Positions 49,723 to 59,036 of a stretch of 64,000 nt of DNA are shown in pieces; position 1 is the first letter of the stretch, and each line of letters begins with the position of its first letter. The position numbers and the translations under genes were made by a program. The notes under the pieces were generated by a model. That model was given only the letters and a program-made list of their open reading frames with translations. It did not search any database and was not told the origin of the DNA. The DNA is taken from the NCBI RefSeq assembly GCF_013415485.1, contig NZ_JACBXS010000014.1:34045-98044 (forward strand), read 5' to 3'. This DNA comes from Rhabdonatronobacter sediminivivens. GTDB lineage: Bacteria > Pseudomonadota > Alphaproteobacteria > Rhodobacterales > Rhodobacteraceae.

Positions 49723-50882
49723 CCCATAGCCCCCATCAACTCGCGCCCCACCAGCATGCGGCGGATTTCCGAGGTGCCCGCGCCGATCTCCATCAGCTTT
49801 GCATCCCGGAACAGGCGACTGACCGCGCTGTCATTCATGAAGCCCGCCCCGCCCATGGCCTGCACGGCCTGATGCGCCTGCACCATGGCCTGTTCGCTGG
49901 CATAGAGCACGCATGCGGCGGCGTCCTGGCGCGTCACGGTCCCGCGGTCGCAGGCTTTCGCCACCTCATAGACATAGGCGCGGGCCGAATTCATCGCCGT
50001 GTACATATCCGCGATCTTGCCCTGCATGAGCTGAAAATTCCCAATGGACTGACCGAATTGCTGGCGCTCCTTCATGTAGGGCATGATCTCGTCCAGGCAG
50101 GCCGCCATGATCCCGGTGCCAATCCCCGAAAGCACCACGCGTTCATAATCCAGCCCGGACATGAGCACCCTTACCCCGCGCCCTTCCTCTCCCAGCACGT
50201 TGTCGAAAGGGACTTCCACATCCTGGAACACCAGTTCGGCGGTGTTGGAGCCGCGCATCCCCAGCTTGTCAAAATGTGGGCTGGTGGAAAACCCGGCCAT
50301 GGATTTTTCGATCAGGAAGGCGGTGATGCCCTTTGACCCGGCCTCCGGGTCGGTCTTGGCATAGACCACCAGCACATCGGCATCGGGGCCGTTGGTAATC
50401 CAGTATTTGGTGCCGTTGAGCACATAGCGGTCATTCTTCTTGTCCGCGCGCAGCTTCATGCCCACCACATCCGAACCGGCGCCGGCCTCGGACATGGCCA
50501 GCGCGCCGACATGTTCGCCCGAAACCAGCCTGGGCAGGTATTTCTCCTGCTGTTCGGGGCTGCCATTCAGCTTGATCTGGTTCACGCACAGGTTGGAATG
50601 CGCCCCATAGGACAACGAGACCGAGGCCGAGGCGCGGGCGATTTCCTCAACCGCGATGACATGCGCCAGATAGCCCATATCGGCGCCGCCGAACCCTTCA
50701 GGGACGGTGATGCCCAGAAGGCCCAGCTCGCCCAGCTCGCGCCACAGTTCATGGGGAAAGACATTGTCACGGTCGATCTGCGCGGCCATGGGCTTGACGC
50801 GTTCCTGCGCCCAGCGGTGGACCATATCGCGCAGGGCATTGATGTCTTCGCCAAGATCGAAGCTCATGGACGCCGTGAACAT
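49719..50882 (-). CDS. liuA: isovaleryl-CoA dehydrogenase
   Basis: 387-aa acyl-CoA dehydrogenase. The FAD/substrate blocks are [22 protein letters not shown] and [54 protein letters not shown] closes the C-domain. The catalytic Glu lies in the [12 protein letters not shown] helix, the position specific to isovaleryl-CoA dehydrogenases, which separates it from short-chain enzymes. It oxidises isovaleryl-CoA to 3-methylcrotonyl-CoA and passes electrons to ETF. GGAGGAAG precedes the ATG. It is the first gene of the liu operon, behind a strong palindromic operator. Confidence 0.95.
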   Translation of the reverse strand: MFTASMSFDLGEDINALRDMVHRWAQERVKPMAAQIDRDNVFPHELWRELGELGLLGITVPEGFGGADMGYLAHVIAVEEIARASASVSLSYGAHSNLCVNQIKLNGSPEQQEKYLPRLVSGEHVGALAMSEAGAGSDVVGMKLRADKKNDRYVLNGTKYWITNGPDADVLVVYAKTDPEAGSKGITAFLIEKSMAGFSTSPHFDKLGMRGSNTAELVFQDVEVPFDNVLGEEGRGVRVLMSGLDYERVVLSGIGTGIMAACLDEIMPYMKERQQFGQSIGNFQLMQGKIADMYTAMNSARAYVYEVAKACDRGTVTRQDAAACVLYASEQAMVQAHQAVQAMGGAGFMNDSAVSRLFRDAKLMEIGAGTSEIRRMLVGRELMGAMG

Positions 50883-50897
50883 CGGCGCTTCCTCCCA

Positions 50898-50919
50898 TTA
50901 TTGAACGACTGTTCAATAA
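50898..50919. promoter_or_regulatory. palindromic operator of the liu operon
   Basis: TTATTGAAC (50898-50906) and GTTCAATAA (50911-50919) are perfect inverted arms separated by GACT, 16 bp upstream of the liuA ATG. The AT-rich site in a GC-rich genome, and the TTGAAC-N4-GTTCAA form, fit a TetR-type repressor of acyl-CoA or leucine catabolism. No tetR gene is in the window; the MerR gene at 139-534 would normally bind a different kind of site. Confidence 0.65.
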
Positions 50920-51021
50920 AATACTCCGGTCCCTGAGTCGGGTCAAATGAAAATGCAGGCGGCTGGCGGGATGGGCCGTGCCGGGCTAGGATGCTGCGAA
51001 ACAACGACACGGAGGAGCGCG

Positions 51022-51612
51022 GTGCACCCGTTCGCCATTGTGCTGCCTGCGGCCGGGACCTCCAGCCGCATGGGCGGGGCCGACAAGCTGCTGGAGCCGG
51101 TGGACGCGGTTCCGCTGCTGCAGGTCATGGCCGGGCGGGCCTGTGCGACGGGTGCGGCGGTGGCGGTGACCCTGCGCCCCGGCGATACCGCGCGCGCCAC
51201 CGTGCTGGAGGGGCTGCCCCTGAGCGTGATCGCGGTGCCCGATGCGGGTGAGGGGATGGCGGCCTCGCTCCGTGCGGGGGCCCGATGGGCCACGGGCCGG
51301 GCCGGGGCGCTGATGGTGCTGCTGCCGGACATGCCCGGGATCACCAGCGCTGACATGACCGCGCTTTTTGCTGCATGGCAGGACAACCCCGAACGCCCCC
51401 TGCGCGCCGCCACCGCCGATGGCCAGCCCGGGCATCCGGTGATCCTGCCCCCTGCGCGCTGGCCCGCCATGGCGCGGCTGCAGGGCGACGCGGGTGCGCG
51501 GGACCTTGTCACCGACGCTGGGCTGCACCCCCTGCCCGGCCAGCGCGCCGTGACCGATCTGGATACGCCGACCGCCTGGGCCGCCTGGCGCGCAGGGCAT
51601 GCCGCAAACTAG
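51022..51612 (+). CDS. MobA/MocA-like nucleotidyltransferase
   Basis: 196-aa Rossmann-like transferase of the NTP_transf_3 family. The N-terminal nucleotide-binding motif is VLPAAGTSSRMGGADKLLEPVDAVPLLQ and the metal-binding aspartate is in LMVLLPDMPGITSADM. The late GHPVILPPARWPAMARLQGDAGARDLV block is typical of molybdenum-cofactor cytidylyltransferase MocA and relatives. GTG at 51022 after GGAGGAG is the clear start. It is divergent from the liu operon. No molybdoenzyme gene is nearby, so the exact nucleotide product is uncertain. Confidence 0.88.
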   Translation: MHPFAIVLPAAGTSSRMGGADKLLEPVDAVPLLQVMAGRACATGAAVAVTLRPGDTARATVLEGLPLSVIAVPDAGEGMAASLRAGARWATGRAGALMVLLPDMPGITSADMTALFAAWQDNPERPLRAATADGQPGHPVILPPARWPAMARLQGDAGARDLVTDAGLHPLPGQRAVTDLDTPTAWAAWRAGHAAN

Positions 51613-51701
51613 GGCATCCGCCCGCTTGACCCGCCCGGAAAACAGGCATACCCCGCGTGCTGCTGCCTGCAGACCCGCACCCGATTGTCCGAGCGCCCCC
51701 A

Positions 51702-52616
51702 ATGCCCACGCATCCGACCCTTGGAAACTGGATCGCCCTGATCACGCTGGGGCTGCTGTGGGGGGCAAGTTTTCTGGGCGTGGCGCTGGCGCTGCAGGCG
51801 TTTGGGCCGCTGACCGTTGCAGCGGGGCGGATCACGCTGGCGCTGGTCGCACTGGTGGCGGTGGCGCTGGTGCTGCGCCTGCGGCTTCCCGGGCTGCGGG
51901 CCCCGCAGGAACGCCGGATCTGGGGCTTCGCCCTTGCCATGGGGCTGCTGAGCAACGCCTTGCCGTTCTTCCTGCTGGCCTGGGCGCAACAACATGTGAC
52001 CTCGGGGTTTGCGGGGGTGTCCATGGCGGCGATTCCGCTGTTTGTCATGGGGCTGGCGCACTTCCTGATCCCGGGCGAGGCGATGACCCGGCTGAAGGTC
52101 GCAGGCTTTGCCCTGGGGCTGATCGGGGTGATGGTGCTGATCGGCCCCGGCGCCTTGGCCCGCAGCGGGGCCGCAGCCGAACCCCTGGCGCGGGTGTTGT
52201 GCTTTGCCGCCGCCGCCAGTTACGCCTGCGGGGCCATTGTCACCCGCCGCTGCCCGCAAGTGCATCCGCTGGCTTTCAGCGTGATCGCCCTGCTGGCGGC
52301 CAGCGCGATGATCCTGCCGGTGGCGCTCTGGGTCGAAGGCGTGCCCGCCCTGCCCGCCGAGGCGACGCCCCTGCTGGCGCTGGTCTATCTGGGCCTCGGC
52401 TCTACCGCGGCGGCAACGCTGCTGCTGGTGGGCGTGATCCGCAGCGCGGGGCCAAGTTTCCTGTCACAGGTAAATTACCACGTTCCCGTCTGGTCGGTGC
52501 TGCTGGGCGCGGTGGTGCTGGGCGAAGTTCTGCCGCCGCAGTTCCTGCTGGCGGCGGGGTTGATCCTTGGCGGGTTGGCGCTCAGCCGGTTCCGCGGGCG
52601 CAGGGCACTGGCCTGA
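51702..52616 (+). CDS. DMT superfamily (EamA) transporter
   Basis: 304-aa membrane protein with ten predicted helices and two EamA repeats. Typical segments are GNWIALITLGLLWGASFLGVALALQAFGPLTVAAGRITLALVAL and SFLSQVNYHVPVWSVLLGAVVLGEVLPPQFLLAAGLILGGLALSR. The frame is open to a GTG at 51657, but the ATG at 51702 gives the normal N-terminus; no strong ribosome-binding site decides. It is a predicted metabolite exporter with unknown substrate. Confidence 0.88.
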   Translation: MPTHPTLGNWIALITLGLLWGASFLGVALALQAFGPLTVAAGRITLALVALVAVALVLRLRLPGLRAPQERRIWGFALAMGLLSNALPFFLLAWAQQHVTSGFAGVSMAAIPLFVMGLAHFLIPGEAMTRLKVAGFALGLIGVMVLIGPGALARSGAAAEPLARVLCFAAAASYACGAIVTRRCPQVHPLAFSVIALLAASAMILPVALWVEGVPALPAEATPLLALVYLGLGSTAAATLLLVGVIRSAGPSFLSQVNYHVPVWSVLLGAVVLGEVLPPQFLLAAGLILGGLALSRFRGRRALA

Positions 52617-52643
52617 GCGCGCAGGCTGCGCTATTTTCACCCC

Positions 52644-53309
52644 ATGTGCGGACGCTTTGCCATCACCCTGCCCGATGACGCCATGGCCCGGGCCTTTGAC
52701 GCCCGCCCGGCCAATGACCTGCCGCCTGTGCCGCGCTTCAACATCTGCCCCACCCAACCGGTGGCCAGCGTGATCAGCTGCGAGGGCCAGCGCCATCTGG
52801 GCCCGATGCGCTGGGGATTTCTGCCGCATTGGTACCGCACCCCCACCGATGGCCCGCTGCTGATCAATGCGCGCGCCGAAACCATCGCTGAAAAACCCGC
52901 CTTTCGCGCCGCCGTGCGCGCCCGGCGCTGCATCATCCCGGCCAGCGGCTTCTACGAATGGACCAAGGACGCCGCCGGAAACCGCCTGCCCTGGTATATC
53001 CGCCCCACGCAGGCCGATCTGATGGCCTTTGCCGGGGTCTGGCAGGTCTGGGAGCAGGGCGGCGAACGCCATGTGACCTGCGCCATTGTCACCTGCCCCG
53101 CCAATGCCGCGCTTGCGCATATCCACCACCGGATGCCCGTGATTCTGGCCCCCGATGACTGGGCGCTCTGGCTGGGTGAGGCCGGGCACGGCGCCGCAAC
53201 GCTGATGCGCCCGGCGCCCGATGCGGCGCTGACGGCACACCGGGTGGGCACTGCCGTCAACTCCAACAAGGCCTCGGGCGCCGCGCTGACCGAACCGTTG
53301 CACGCCTGA
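52644..53309 (+). CDS. SOS response-associated peptidase (YedK/HMCES family)
   Basis: 221-aa SRAP-domain protein. It begins MCGRFAI, so Cys2 is exposed after Met removal and forms the thiazolidine DNA-protein crosslink with abasic sites in single-stranded DNA. Other active-site residues are visible: Asn in LINARAETIAEKPAF, Glu in PASGFYEW and His in HHRMPVILAPDDW. It protects abasic sites during replication. No LexA box is evident in the short upstream gap of 27 bp after the DMT gene. Confidence 0.93.
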   Translation: MCGRFAITLPDDAMARAFDARPANDLPPVPRFNICPTQPVASVISCEGQRHLGPMRWGFLPHWYRTPTDGPLLINARAETIAEKPAFRAAVRARRCIIPASGFYEWTKDAAGNRLPWYIRPTQADLMAFAGVWQVWEQGGERHVTCAIVTCPANAALAHIHHRMPVILAPDDWALWLGEAGHGAATLMRPAPDAALTAHRVGTAVNSNKASGAALTEPLHA

Positions 53310-53374
53310 CCCCCTTGCCGCCGCCCGGGATTCGGGCCAGTTTACATGTGAATTATCCTCAGGGAGTCCCAGAG

Positions 53375-54538
53375 ATGCCGATCAAGAACCGCTTCGCCGA
53401 ATTGCTGCCCGAAATCACCGAATGGCGCCGTGACCTGCACGCCCACCCCGAAATCCTGTTCGACTGCCACCGCACCGCGGGCGTCGTGGCGGAAAAGCTG
53501 CGCGCCTTTGGCTGCGACGAGGTGGTCGAGGGGATCGGCCGCACCGGCGTGGTGGGCGTGATCAAGGGGAAAGCCACCGGCTCGGGCAAGGTGATCGGGC
53601 TGCGCGCGGATATGGACGCGCTGCCGATCCATGAGGCGACGGGGGTGGAGCATGCCTCGAAAACCCCCGGCGCGATGCATGCCTGCGGCCATGACGGGCA
53701 TACGGCCATGCTGCTGGGCGCGGCGAAATACCTGGCCGAGACGCGCAATTTCGACGGCACGGTGGTGGTGATCTTCCAGCCCGCCGAGGAAGGCGGCGGT
53801 GGAGGCAAGGAGATGTGCGACGACGGGATGATGGCCCGCTGGGGCATCCAGGAGGTTTACGGGATGCACAACTGGCCCGGCCGCCCCGCCGGCAGCTTTG
53901 CCATCCGCGAAGGCGCGTTCTTTGCCGCCACCGACCAGTTCGTGATCGACCTGGAGGGGCGCGGCGGGCATGCTGCGAAGCCCCATGACTGCATCGACAC
54001 CACGGTGGTCGCCGCGCAACTGGTGGTGGCGCTGCAGACCATCGCCAGCCGCAATGTGGACCCCACGAAACAGCTTGTGGTCTCGGTCTGCACATTCCGC
54101 ACCGAATCCGAGGCGTTCAACGTGATCCCGCAGAAGGTGCGGCTGAAGGGGACCGTGCGGACGCTGGACGCGGATGTGCGCGACCTGGCCGAGACCCGGA
54201 TCAAGGCGCTGACCGAAGGATTGGCGGCCAGTTTCGGCGCGACGGCCAGCATTGACTACATGCGCGGCTATCCGGTGATGGTGAACACGCCTGAGCAGAC
54301 CGAGTTCGCCGCCGATGTGGCCCGGGCCGTGGGGGGCGGTTGCGAAGAGGCGCCGCTGGTCATGGGGGGCGAGGATTTCGCCTATATGCTGGAGGAGCGC
54401 CCCGGCGCCTATATCCTGGTGGGCAATGGCGACACCGCGAATGTCCATCACCCGGCCTATGATTTCAACGACGAGATCATTCCTGCCGGATGTTCCTGGT
54501 GGGCCGAGATCGCCGAGCGCCGGATGCCGGCGGCGTGA
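53375..54538 (+). CDS. M20 family amidohydrolase (hippurate hydrolase-like)
   Basis: 387-aa zinc/manganese peptidase-fold hydrolase of the M20D family (N-acyl-amino-acid or hippurate hydrolase, HipO/AbgB-like). Metal-binding blocks are HACGHDGHTAMLLGAAKYL and QPAEEGGGGGKEM with the catalytic Glu, YGMHNWPGRPAGSFAIREG and the C-terminal VMGGEDFAYMLEERPGAYILVGNG. The lid domain lies at about 185-295 (FVIDLEGRGGHAAKPHD). It removes acyl groups from N-acyl amino acids in the cytoplasm. AGGGAG precedes the ATG at 53375. Confidence 0.93.
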   Translation: MPIKNRFAELLPEITEWRRDLHAHPEILFDCHRTAGVVAEKLRAFGCDEVVEGIGRTGVVGVIKGKATGSGKVIGLRADMDALPIHEATGVEHASKTPGAMHACGHDGHTAMLLGAAKYLAETRNFDGTVVVIFQPAEEGGGGGKEMCDDGMMARWGIQEVYGMHNWPGRPAGSFAIREGAFFAATDQFVIDLEGRGGHAAKPHDCIDTTVVAAQLVVALQTIASRNVDPTKQLVVSVCTFRTESEAFNVIPQKVRLKGTVRTLDADVRDLAETRIKALTEGLAASFGATASIDYMRGYPVMVNTPEQTEFAADVARAVGGGCEEAPLVMGGEDFAYMLEERPGAYILVGNGDTANVHHPAYDFNDEIIPAGCSWWAEIAERRMPAA

Positions 54539-54563
54539 TGGCCCTCTGATCTTGTCAAACGGA

Positions 54564-54628
54564 GCCCGCGCAAGCGCGGGCAAGCCTTCTGGCACTGCGT
54601 GCGGTTGAGGGGGCCTTTCGGCCCCCTC
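54564..54628. terminator. hairpin pair between M20 and rpoH genes
   Basis: GCCCGCGC (54564-54571) with GCGCGGGC (54574-54581), and GAGGGGGCC (54607-54615) with GGCCCCCTC (54620-54628), form two perfect stems 26 bp after the M20 stop. A third small stem CCAGCC/GGCTGG follows at 54631. There is no T-run. They lie between convergent genes and can end transcripts of both strands. The rest of the 279-bp gap holds nothing recognisable. Confidence 0.55.
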
Positions 54629-54817
54629 GCCAGCCCCGGAGGCTGGCTCACCCCCCGGGGTGGTTCCGGGAATGACCGGGGGAGCGGCAGGGTATGCGGT
54701 ATGGCATCCCACCATCGGTGCCTGACGCATGATATGGCGCGATTGCGCGAGGGCATGCGGCGGACGGGCATCGCGGCCATTGCAGCCTTTGGTGGTGCCC
54801 CTTGACGCGGGAAGCTG

Positions 54818-55714
54818 TCAGGCGGCGGGCATGGACATGCCCTTTTCACGCGCAAGCGTGCGCATGCGGGACTGCAGTTTTTCGAAGGCGCGCACCTCGA
54901 TCTGGCGGATGCGTTCGCGGCTGACGTCATACTGGCCCGAGAGCTCCTCAAGCGTGACGGCGTCATCCACCAGGCGGCGCTGGGTGAGGATGTCCTTTTC
55001 GCGGTCGTTGAGGACGTCCATGGCCTCGATCAGCAGTTCGCGGCGCAGTTCGAGTTCATCGCGTTCGGCGTAATCCTTGGCCTGGTCGGCGCTTTCGTCT
55101 TCCAGCCAGTCCTGCCAGGACCCGGTGCCGTCTTCGGACCCGATGGTGGCGTTGAGCGAGGCATCCCCCCCCGACAGGCGGCGGTTCATGGCGATGACCT
55201 CATCCTCGGAGACGTTGAGGTCATGGGCGATGCGGGCCACGTTTTCGGGACGCATGTCCCCGTCTTCCAGCGCGCCGATCCTGGACTTGGCCTTGCGCAG
55301 GTTGAAGAACAGTTTCTTCTGGGCGCTGGTGGTGCCCAGTTTCACCAGTGACCAGGACCGCAGGATGTATTCCTGGATGGAGGCACGGATCCACCACATG
55401 GCATAGGTGGCCAGGCGGAAGCCCTTCTCGGGGTCAAACCGCTTGACCGCCTGCATCAGGCCGACATTGGCCTCGGAGATCACCTCGGCCTGCGGGAGGC
55501 CATAGCCGCGATACCCCATGGCGATCTTGGCGGCCAGGCGCAGGTGGCTGGTCACCAGTTGATGGGCGGCATCAGTGTCCTGGTGGTCCACCCAGCGTTT
55601 GGCGAGCATGTATTCCTGCTCAGGCTCCAGCATGGGGAAGCGGCGGATTTCCTGAAGATACCGGTTCAGCCCCTGTTCGGGGGAAGGCGCCGGAAGGTTG
55701 GCGTAGTCGCTCAT
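54818..55714 (-). CDS. rpoH: RNA polymerase heat-shock sigma factor RpoH
   Basis: 298-aa group 3 sigma factor. Region 2 contains HLRLAAKIAMGYRGYGLPQAEVISEANVGLMQAVKRFDPEKGFRLATYAMWWIRASIQEYIL; the diagnostic RpoH box follows as SAQKKLFFNLRKAK. Region 4 carries the helix-turn-helix TLEELSGQYDVSRERIRQIEVRAFEKLQ. It directs RNA polymerase to heat-shock or, as some roseobacters have several copies, oxidative-stress promoters. It precedes rluD in the reverse sense: rluD ends 142 bp upstream, the usual arrangement in this order. Confidence 0.96.
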   Translation of the reverse strand: MSDYANLPAPSPEQGLNRYLQEIRRFPMLEPEQEYMLAKRWVDHQDTDAAHQLVTSHLRLAAKIAMGYRGYGLPQAEVISEANVGLMQAVKRFDPEKGFRLATYAMWWIRASIQEYILRSWSLVKLGTTSAQKKLFFNLRKAKSRIGALEDGDMRPENVARIAHDLNVSEDEVIAMNRRLSGGDASLNATIGSEDGTGSWQDWLEDESADQAKDYAERDELELRRELLIEAMDVLNDREKDILTQRRLVDDAVTLEELSGQYDVSRERIRQIEVRAFEKLQSRMRTLAREKGMSMPAA

Positions 55715-55856
55715 GAATGCACCTCATTGTTCCGGGCCGCCATGCCTGCCTGAAGCTTCAGCGCAGGATGGGGCGAAGGTCTTTACAAAAGGTTACGCGC
55801 GAAGGCGCGCTGCGTTCCAGCAGGTTTCAATAGTGTCACGCGCATGTGCGTGGCTG

Positions 55857-56909
55857 TTACCCTTGAATATGGGGGGCGGTGTGCAGAAGGTCCAGAAGCG
55901 CGCGCAAATCCGGCGGGGGCGGCGCGGAAAAGCGCAGGTCCTGGCCAGTGACCGGGTGCCGGAAGCCGAGGCTTTCGGCATGAAGCGCCTGGCGGGGGAA
56001 AGCTGCCACGGCTTCGGATGCCTCCACGGACAGCGCGCGGGCGGCCAGGCGGCGGCGGCCGCAGTAAACCGGATCGCCCACCAGCCCGTGCCCGGCATGG
56101 GCCATGTGGACGCGAATCTGATGGGTGCGCCCGGTTTCCAGCCAGCATTCCACCAGCGCCAGCTGCGCGGGCGTGCCGAAGCGTTCCAGCACACGGGCGC
56201 GCGTGACCGCGTGGCGCCCGCCGGACCAGACCACGGCCTGACGTTGGCGGTCCGTGCGGTGGCGGGACAGCTGGCTGGTGATCTTCATGATGTTGCCGGG
56301 TTCGAAGCTGACCCCGCGCGTTCCGCGCAGGCGCGGATCGGCGGCATCGGGCATGCCATGGACCAGCGCCAGATAGCGGCGTTCGACCGTATGGGCTTCG
56401 AACTGGGCGGCAAGGCCGTGATGGGCACGGTCGGATTTCGCCACCACCAGCAACCCCGATGTGTCCTTGTCGATCCGGTGCACGATCCCGGGGCGGCGTT
56501 CGCCCCCCACCCCGGACAGCCGGTCGCCGCAATGGTGCAGCAGCGCGTTGACCAGCGTGCTGTCGGGCGAGCCGGGTGCAGGATGGACCACCATGCCCGC
56601 AGGCTTGTGCAGCACGATCAGGTCATCATCCTCAAAGCACACATCCAGCGCGATGGGCTGGGCGGGGGTTTCGGGGGGTGCTGCGGGGGGCAGGTGGATT
56701 TCGATCTGATCGCCCTCGGCCACACTGGCGCGGGGGGAGTCCAGCACCTGCCCGGCGCGCTGCACCGCACCTTCGGCGATCAGCCGCGCAAGACGTGAGC
56801 GCGACAGGGCCGCTGCCTCTGGCACATCGCGGGCCAGCGCCTTATCAAGGCGCGCAGGCGGGTTGGGTCCGATCCGCACACTCACCCGCTCTGTCAGGTT
56901 GCCGTTCAT
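55857..56909 (-). CDS. rluD: 23S rRNA pseudouridine synthase, RluD family
   Basis: 350-aa RluA/RluD-type enzyme. An S4 RNA-binding domain spans about residues 17-75 (PARLDKALARDVPEAAALSRSRLARLIAEGAVQ); the catalytic domain has HKPAGMVVHP and the catalytic Asp147 in GIVHRIDKDTSGLLVVAKSD, with LETGRTHQIRVHMAHAGHGLVGDPVYCG near the C-terminus. It isomerises uridines of the helix 69 loop in 23S rRNA. The start codon (56907-56909) overlaps the start codon of the divergent DUF6476 gene. Confidence 0.93.
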   Translation of the reverse strand: MNGNLTERVSVRIGPNPPARLDKALARDVPEAAALSRSRLARLIAEGAVQRAGQVLDSPRASVAEGDQIEIHLPPAAPPETPAQPIALDVCFEDDDLIVLHKPAGMVVHPAPGSPDSTLVNALLHHCGDRLSGVGGERRPGIVHRIDKDTSGLLVVAKSDRAHHGLAAQFEAHTVERRYLALVHGMPDAADPRLRGTRGVSFEPGNIMKITSQLSRHRTDRQRQAVVWSGGRHAVTRARVLERFGTPAQLALVECWLETGRTHQIRVHMAHAGHGLVGDPVYCGRRRLAARALSVEASEAVAAFPRQALHAESLGFRHPVTGQDLRFSAPPPPDLRALLDLLHTAPHIQG

Positions 56910-57213
56910 GACCGATCCTCAAGATGCCCCGCCGCCGCCGGAACTGCGCTTTCTGAAGCTGCTGGTCACCACATTGACCGCCGTGCTGATCATCGGGCTG
57001 GTGGCGATCCTGTCGCTTCTGGCGATCCGGCTGGCAACACCCCCGCCGCAGGTTTCGCTGGAACTGCCCGCGGCGATCACCCTGCCCGATGGCGCCGAGG
57101 CGCAGGCCGTGACCCTGGCCGCCGACTGGGTGATCATCCTGACCACGGGCGATGAGGTCCTGCTGTTCGACCGCGCCAGCGGGGCGCTGGCAAACCGCCT
57201 GCCCCTGCACTGA
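56908..57213 (+). CDS. DUF6476 family membrane protein
   Basis: 101-aa protein with one transmembrane helix (about 18-45, LVTTLTAVLIIGLVAILSLLAIRLA) followed by a periplasmic-side tail of about 55 residues with beta-like pattern (AEAQAVTLAADWVIILTTGDEVLLFDRASG). It matches the small Rhodobacterales family DUF6476, regularly found divergent from rluD. No function is known. The ATG at 56908 lies within the CATG shared with the rluD start, so the two genes have no intergenic DNA. Confidence 0.8.
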   Translation: MTDPQDAPPPPELRFLKLLVTTLTAVLIIGLVAILSLLAIRLATPPPQVSLELPAAITLPDGAEAQAVTLAADWVIILTTGDEVLLFDRASGALANRLPLH

Positions 57214-57219
57214 GCGCGC

Positions 57220-57969
57220 TCAGCCGGTGGCAGATTTCGGCGTGTCGTTGCCCCCGGTTTCCGCGGTTTCCTTGTCGGCAGCCTTGCGGGTGGTGGCCCG
57301 CGGCTTGCGCACGGCGCGCTTGCGCGGGGCGGGGGCGTCTTCGCCGCTGGCCTCTTCGGCGGGCTGTTCTGCGGCCGGTTCGGCCTTCTTTGCCGCGCTT
57401 GCCCGTGGTTTGCGGGTATTGCGGGGTTTCGGGGCCTCGGGCTGCGCTTCGGCATCAGATGCGGCATGCTGGGACGTGCCGCGCGATTCGGGGGTTTCGA
57501 CCAGGATGGACTGATCATCGCTGCCGCCGGAGGGGTCGCCCAGAACCTCGGAGGATGCCGGTTGCGGTTCGGGGCGGGGGTCAGCCTCGGCGGCGCGGGT
57601 ACGCTCACGCTGCTGCTGATCGCGCTGTTGTTGCTCGCGCTGTTGCTGCTGGTCGCGTTGCTGCTGGTCGCGTTGCTGCTGCTGTTCGTGCTGCTGGCGG
57701 CGGGCGTCGGCCTCGGCCTGGGCTTCGCGCTGCGCTTCAGCCAGCATGCGCGTGTAGTGTTCGGCGTGCTGGAGGAAGTTCTCGGCGGCCACGCGATCAT
57801 TCGACAGTTGCGCATCCCGCGCCAGAAGAAGGTATTTGTCGATGATCTGCTGGGGGGTGCCGCGCACCTTGCCCTCGGGGCCTGACGAATCGAAAACCCG
57901 ATTCACGACATTGCCCAGTGGCCTGTGACGGTTCTGCTTCGTCCGCGAACGCTGCTTGGATGATCTCAT
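57220..57969 (-). CDS. DUF4167 domain protein
   Basis: 249-aa protein. The N-terminal DUF4167 domain (about 1-80) begins MRSSKQRSRTKQNRHRPLGNVVNRVFDSSGPEGKVRGTP and has QQIIDKYLLLARDAQLSNDRVAAENFLQHAEHYTRML, basic and helical. After it comes a glutamine-rich low-complexity tract (about 95-120, repeats of QQQRD/QQQRE). The C-terminal half is Lys/Pro/Ala-rich and disordered. The family is specific to alphaproteobacteria and of unknown role, possibly RNA-binding. The ATG at 57969 opens the family N-terminus; the longer open frame upstream is not conserved. It converges with the DUF6476 gene (6 bp apart). Confidence 0.88.
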   Translation of the reverse strand: MRSSKQRSRTKQNRHRPLGNVVNRVFDSSGPEGKVRGTPQQIIDKYLLLARDAQLSNDRVAAENFLQHAEHYTRMLAEAQREAQAEADARRQQHEQQQQRDQQQRDQQQQREQQQRDQQQRERTRAAEADPRPEPQPASSEVLGDPSGGSDDQSILVETPESRGTSQHAASDAEAQPEAPKPRNTRKPRASAAKKAEPAAEQPAEEASGEDAPAPRKRAVRKPRATTRKAADKETAETGGNDTPKSATG

Positions 57970-58178
57970 GCTGTATGTATTCCGGCTTATTGATGCCTGT
58001 AACCGGCAGCCCGTTTCACATGATGAACGGCTGACTTGCCGAACGTCTGAAGCAGACTTTGCTGGGCTTGCCGAGCGGGGACACCGGTTGCGTGTACGCC
58101 GCGCTGACACTGACTTGCCATGAGACTTAGTTCGAAACAACCCCAAAAACAGGGGCAAGGCGTCGAATGGCAGGAATA

Positions 58179-59036
58179 TCACACCGAAGCCGGTCCTGGC
58201 CGGGTTGCGCGCACCACCCGGTCGCGGCCGTCCATGTCAGGCAGGACCTGGATATGGTGCAGCCCGGCCTGGGCCATCAGCGCGCCAACCGCGCGGCCCT
58301 GCGACGCTCCGATTTCGACCATCAGCGCGCCGCCGAAGCTCAGATGGTCCGGGGCGGCACCGATGATCTTGCGATAGGCGGCCAGCCCGCTGCCGTCATC
58401 CCCTTCGGGCACCAGCGCGGCGCGGGGCTCCCAGTCGCGCACCTCGGGGGACAGGGACGGGATTTCACCTGCACCGATGTAGGGCGGGTTGGACAGGATC
58501 AGATCAAACCGTTCGGGGATGGCTGCAAACCAGTCGCTGTGGCGGAACTCGGCCCGGTCGGCCAGCCCCAGCGCCTGGGCATTGCGCTGCGCCACGCCCA
58601 GCGCCGCGGGCGACAGATCCACGCCCAGACCGCGCGCCTGAGGGCGCTCGGCAAGCACGGTGAGCAGGATCGCCCCCGACCCGGTGCCCAGGTCCAGCGC
58701 GGTGGCGAAAGGCTGCTTCAGCGCGGCGGCGATCAGGGTTTCGGTTTCCGGTCTGGGGTCCAGAACATCCGCGGTGACGGCGAAATTCCGCCCCCAGAAC
58801 AGGCGCTTGCCGGTGATCTGTGAAAGCGGCTGGCGCGCGGCGCGGGCGGTGACGGCGGCCTGGAAAAGCGCCTGTGCCGCCGTGGGCACCGGGTCGGCCA
58901 GATGCAGGGTCAGCCGGTCGGCGCCGATCCCCAGCGCATGGGCCAGAAGCAGGCGCGCATCACGGACGGGGTCTGCCACCCCGGCGGCGCGCAGGCGCGC
59001 CACGGCACCGAGCAGCAGGTCGGCGGTGCGGCTCAT
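58179..59036 (-). CDS. prmC: release factor glutamine methyltransferase
   Basis: 285-aa SAM-dependent N5-glutamine methyltransferase that modifies the GGQ glutamine of release factors 1 and 2. The SAM-binding motif is [13 protein letters not shown] (about 113-125), and the substrate-glutamine motif is NPPY (183-186). The N-terminal helical domain (1-85) recognises the release factor. The ATG overlaps the prfA stop by 4 bp, the conserved prfA-prmC pair that places the enzyme next to its substrate. Confidence 0.96.
   Translation of the reverse strand: MSRTADLLLGAVARLRAAGVADPVRDARLLLAHALGIGADRLTLHLADPVPTAAQALFQAAVTARAARQPLSQITGKRLFWGRNFAVTADVLDPRPETETLIAAALKQPFATALDLGTGSGAILLTVLAERPQARGLGVDLSPAALGVAQRNAQALGLADRAEFRHSDWFAAIPERFDLILSNPPYIGAGEIPSLSPEVRDWEPRAALVPEGDDGSGLAAYRKIIGAAPDHLSFGGALMVEIGASQGRAVGALMAQAGLHHIQVLPDMDGRDRVVRATRPGPASV

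Noticed and set aside
5151..53580. Further TGATCA-containing sites as members of the ATTTGATCAAAT regulon
   Set aside because: Other TGATCA occurrences (for example near 5149, 24635, 53570) lack the flanking AAAT/ATTT and lie inside genes.
57600..57700. Short tandem repeats suggestive of a CRISPR-like or satellite array
   Set aside because: They are in-frame glutamine-rich codons of the DUF4167 protein; there are no spacers.
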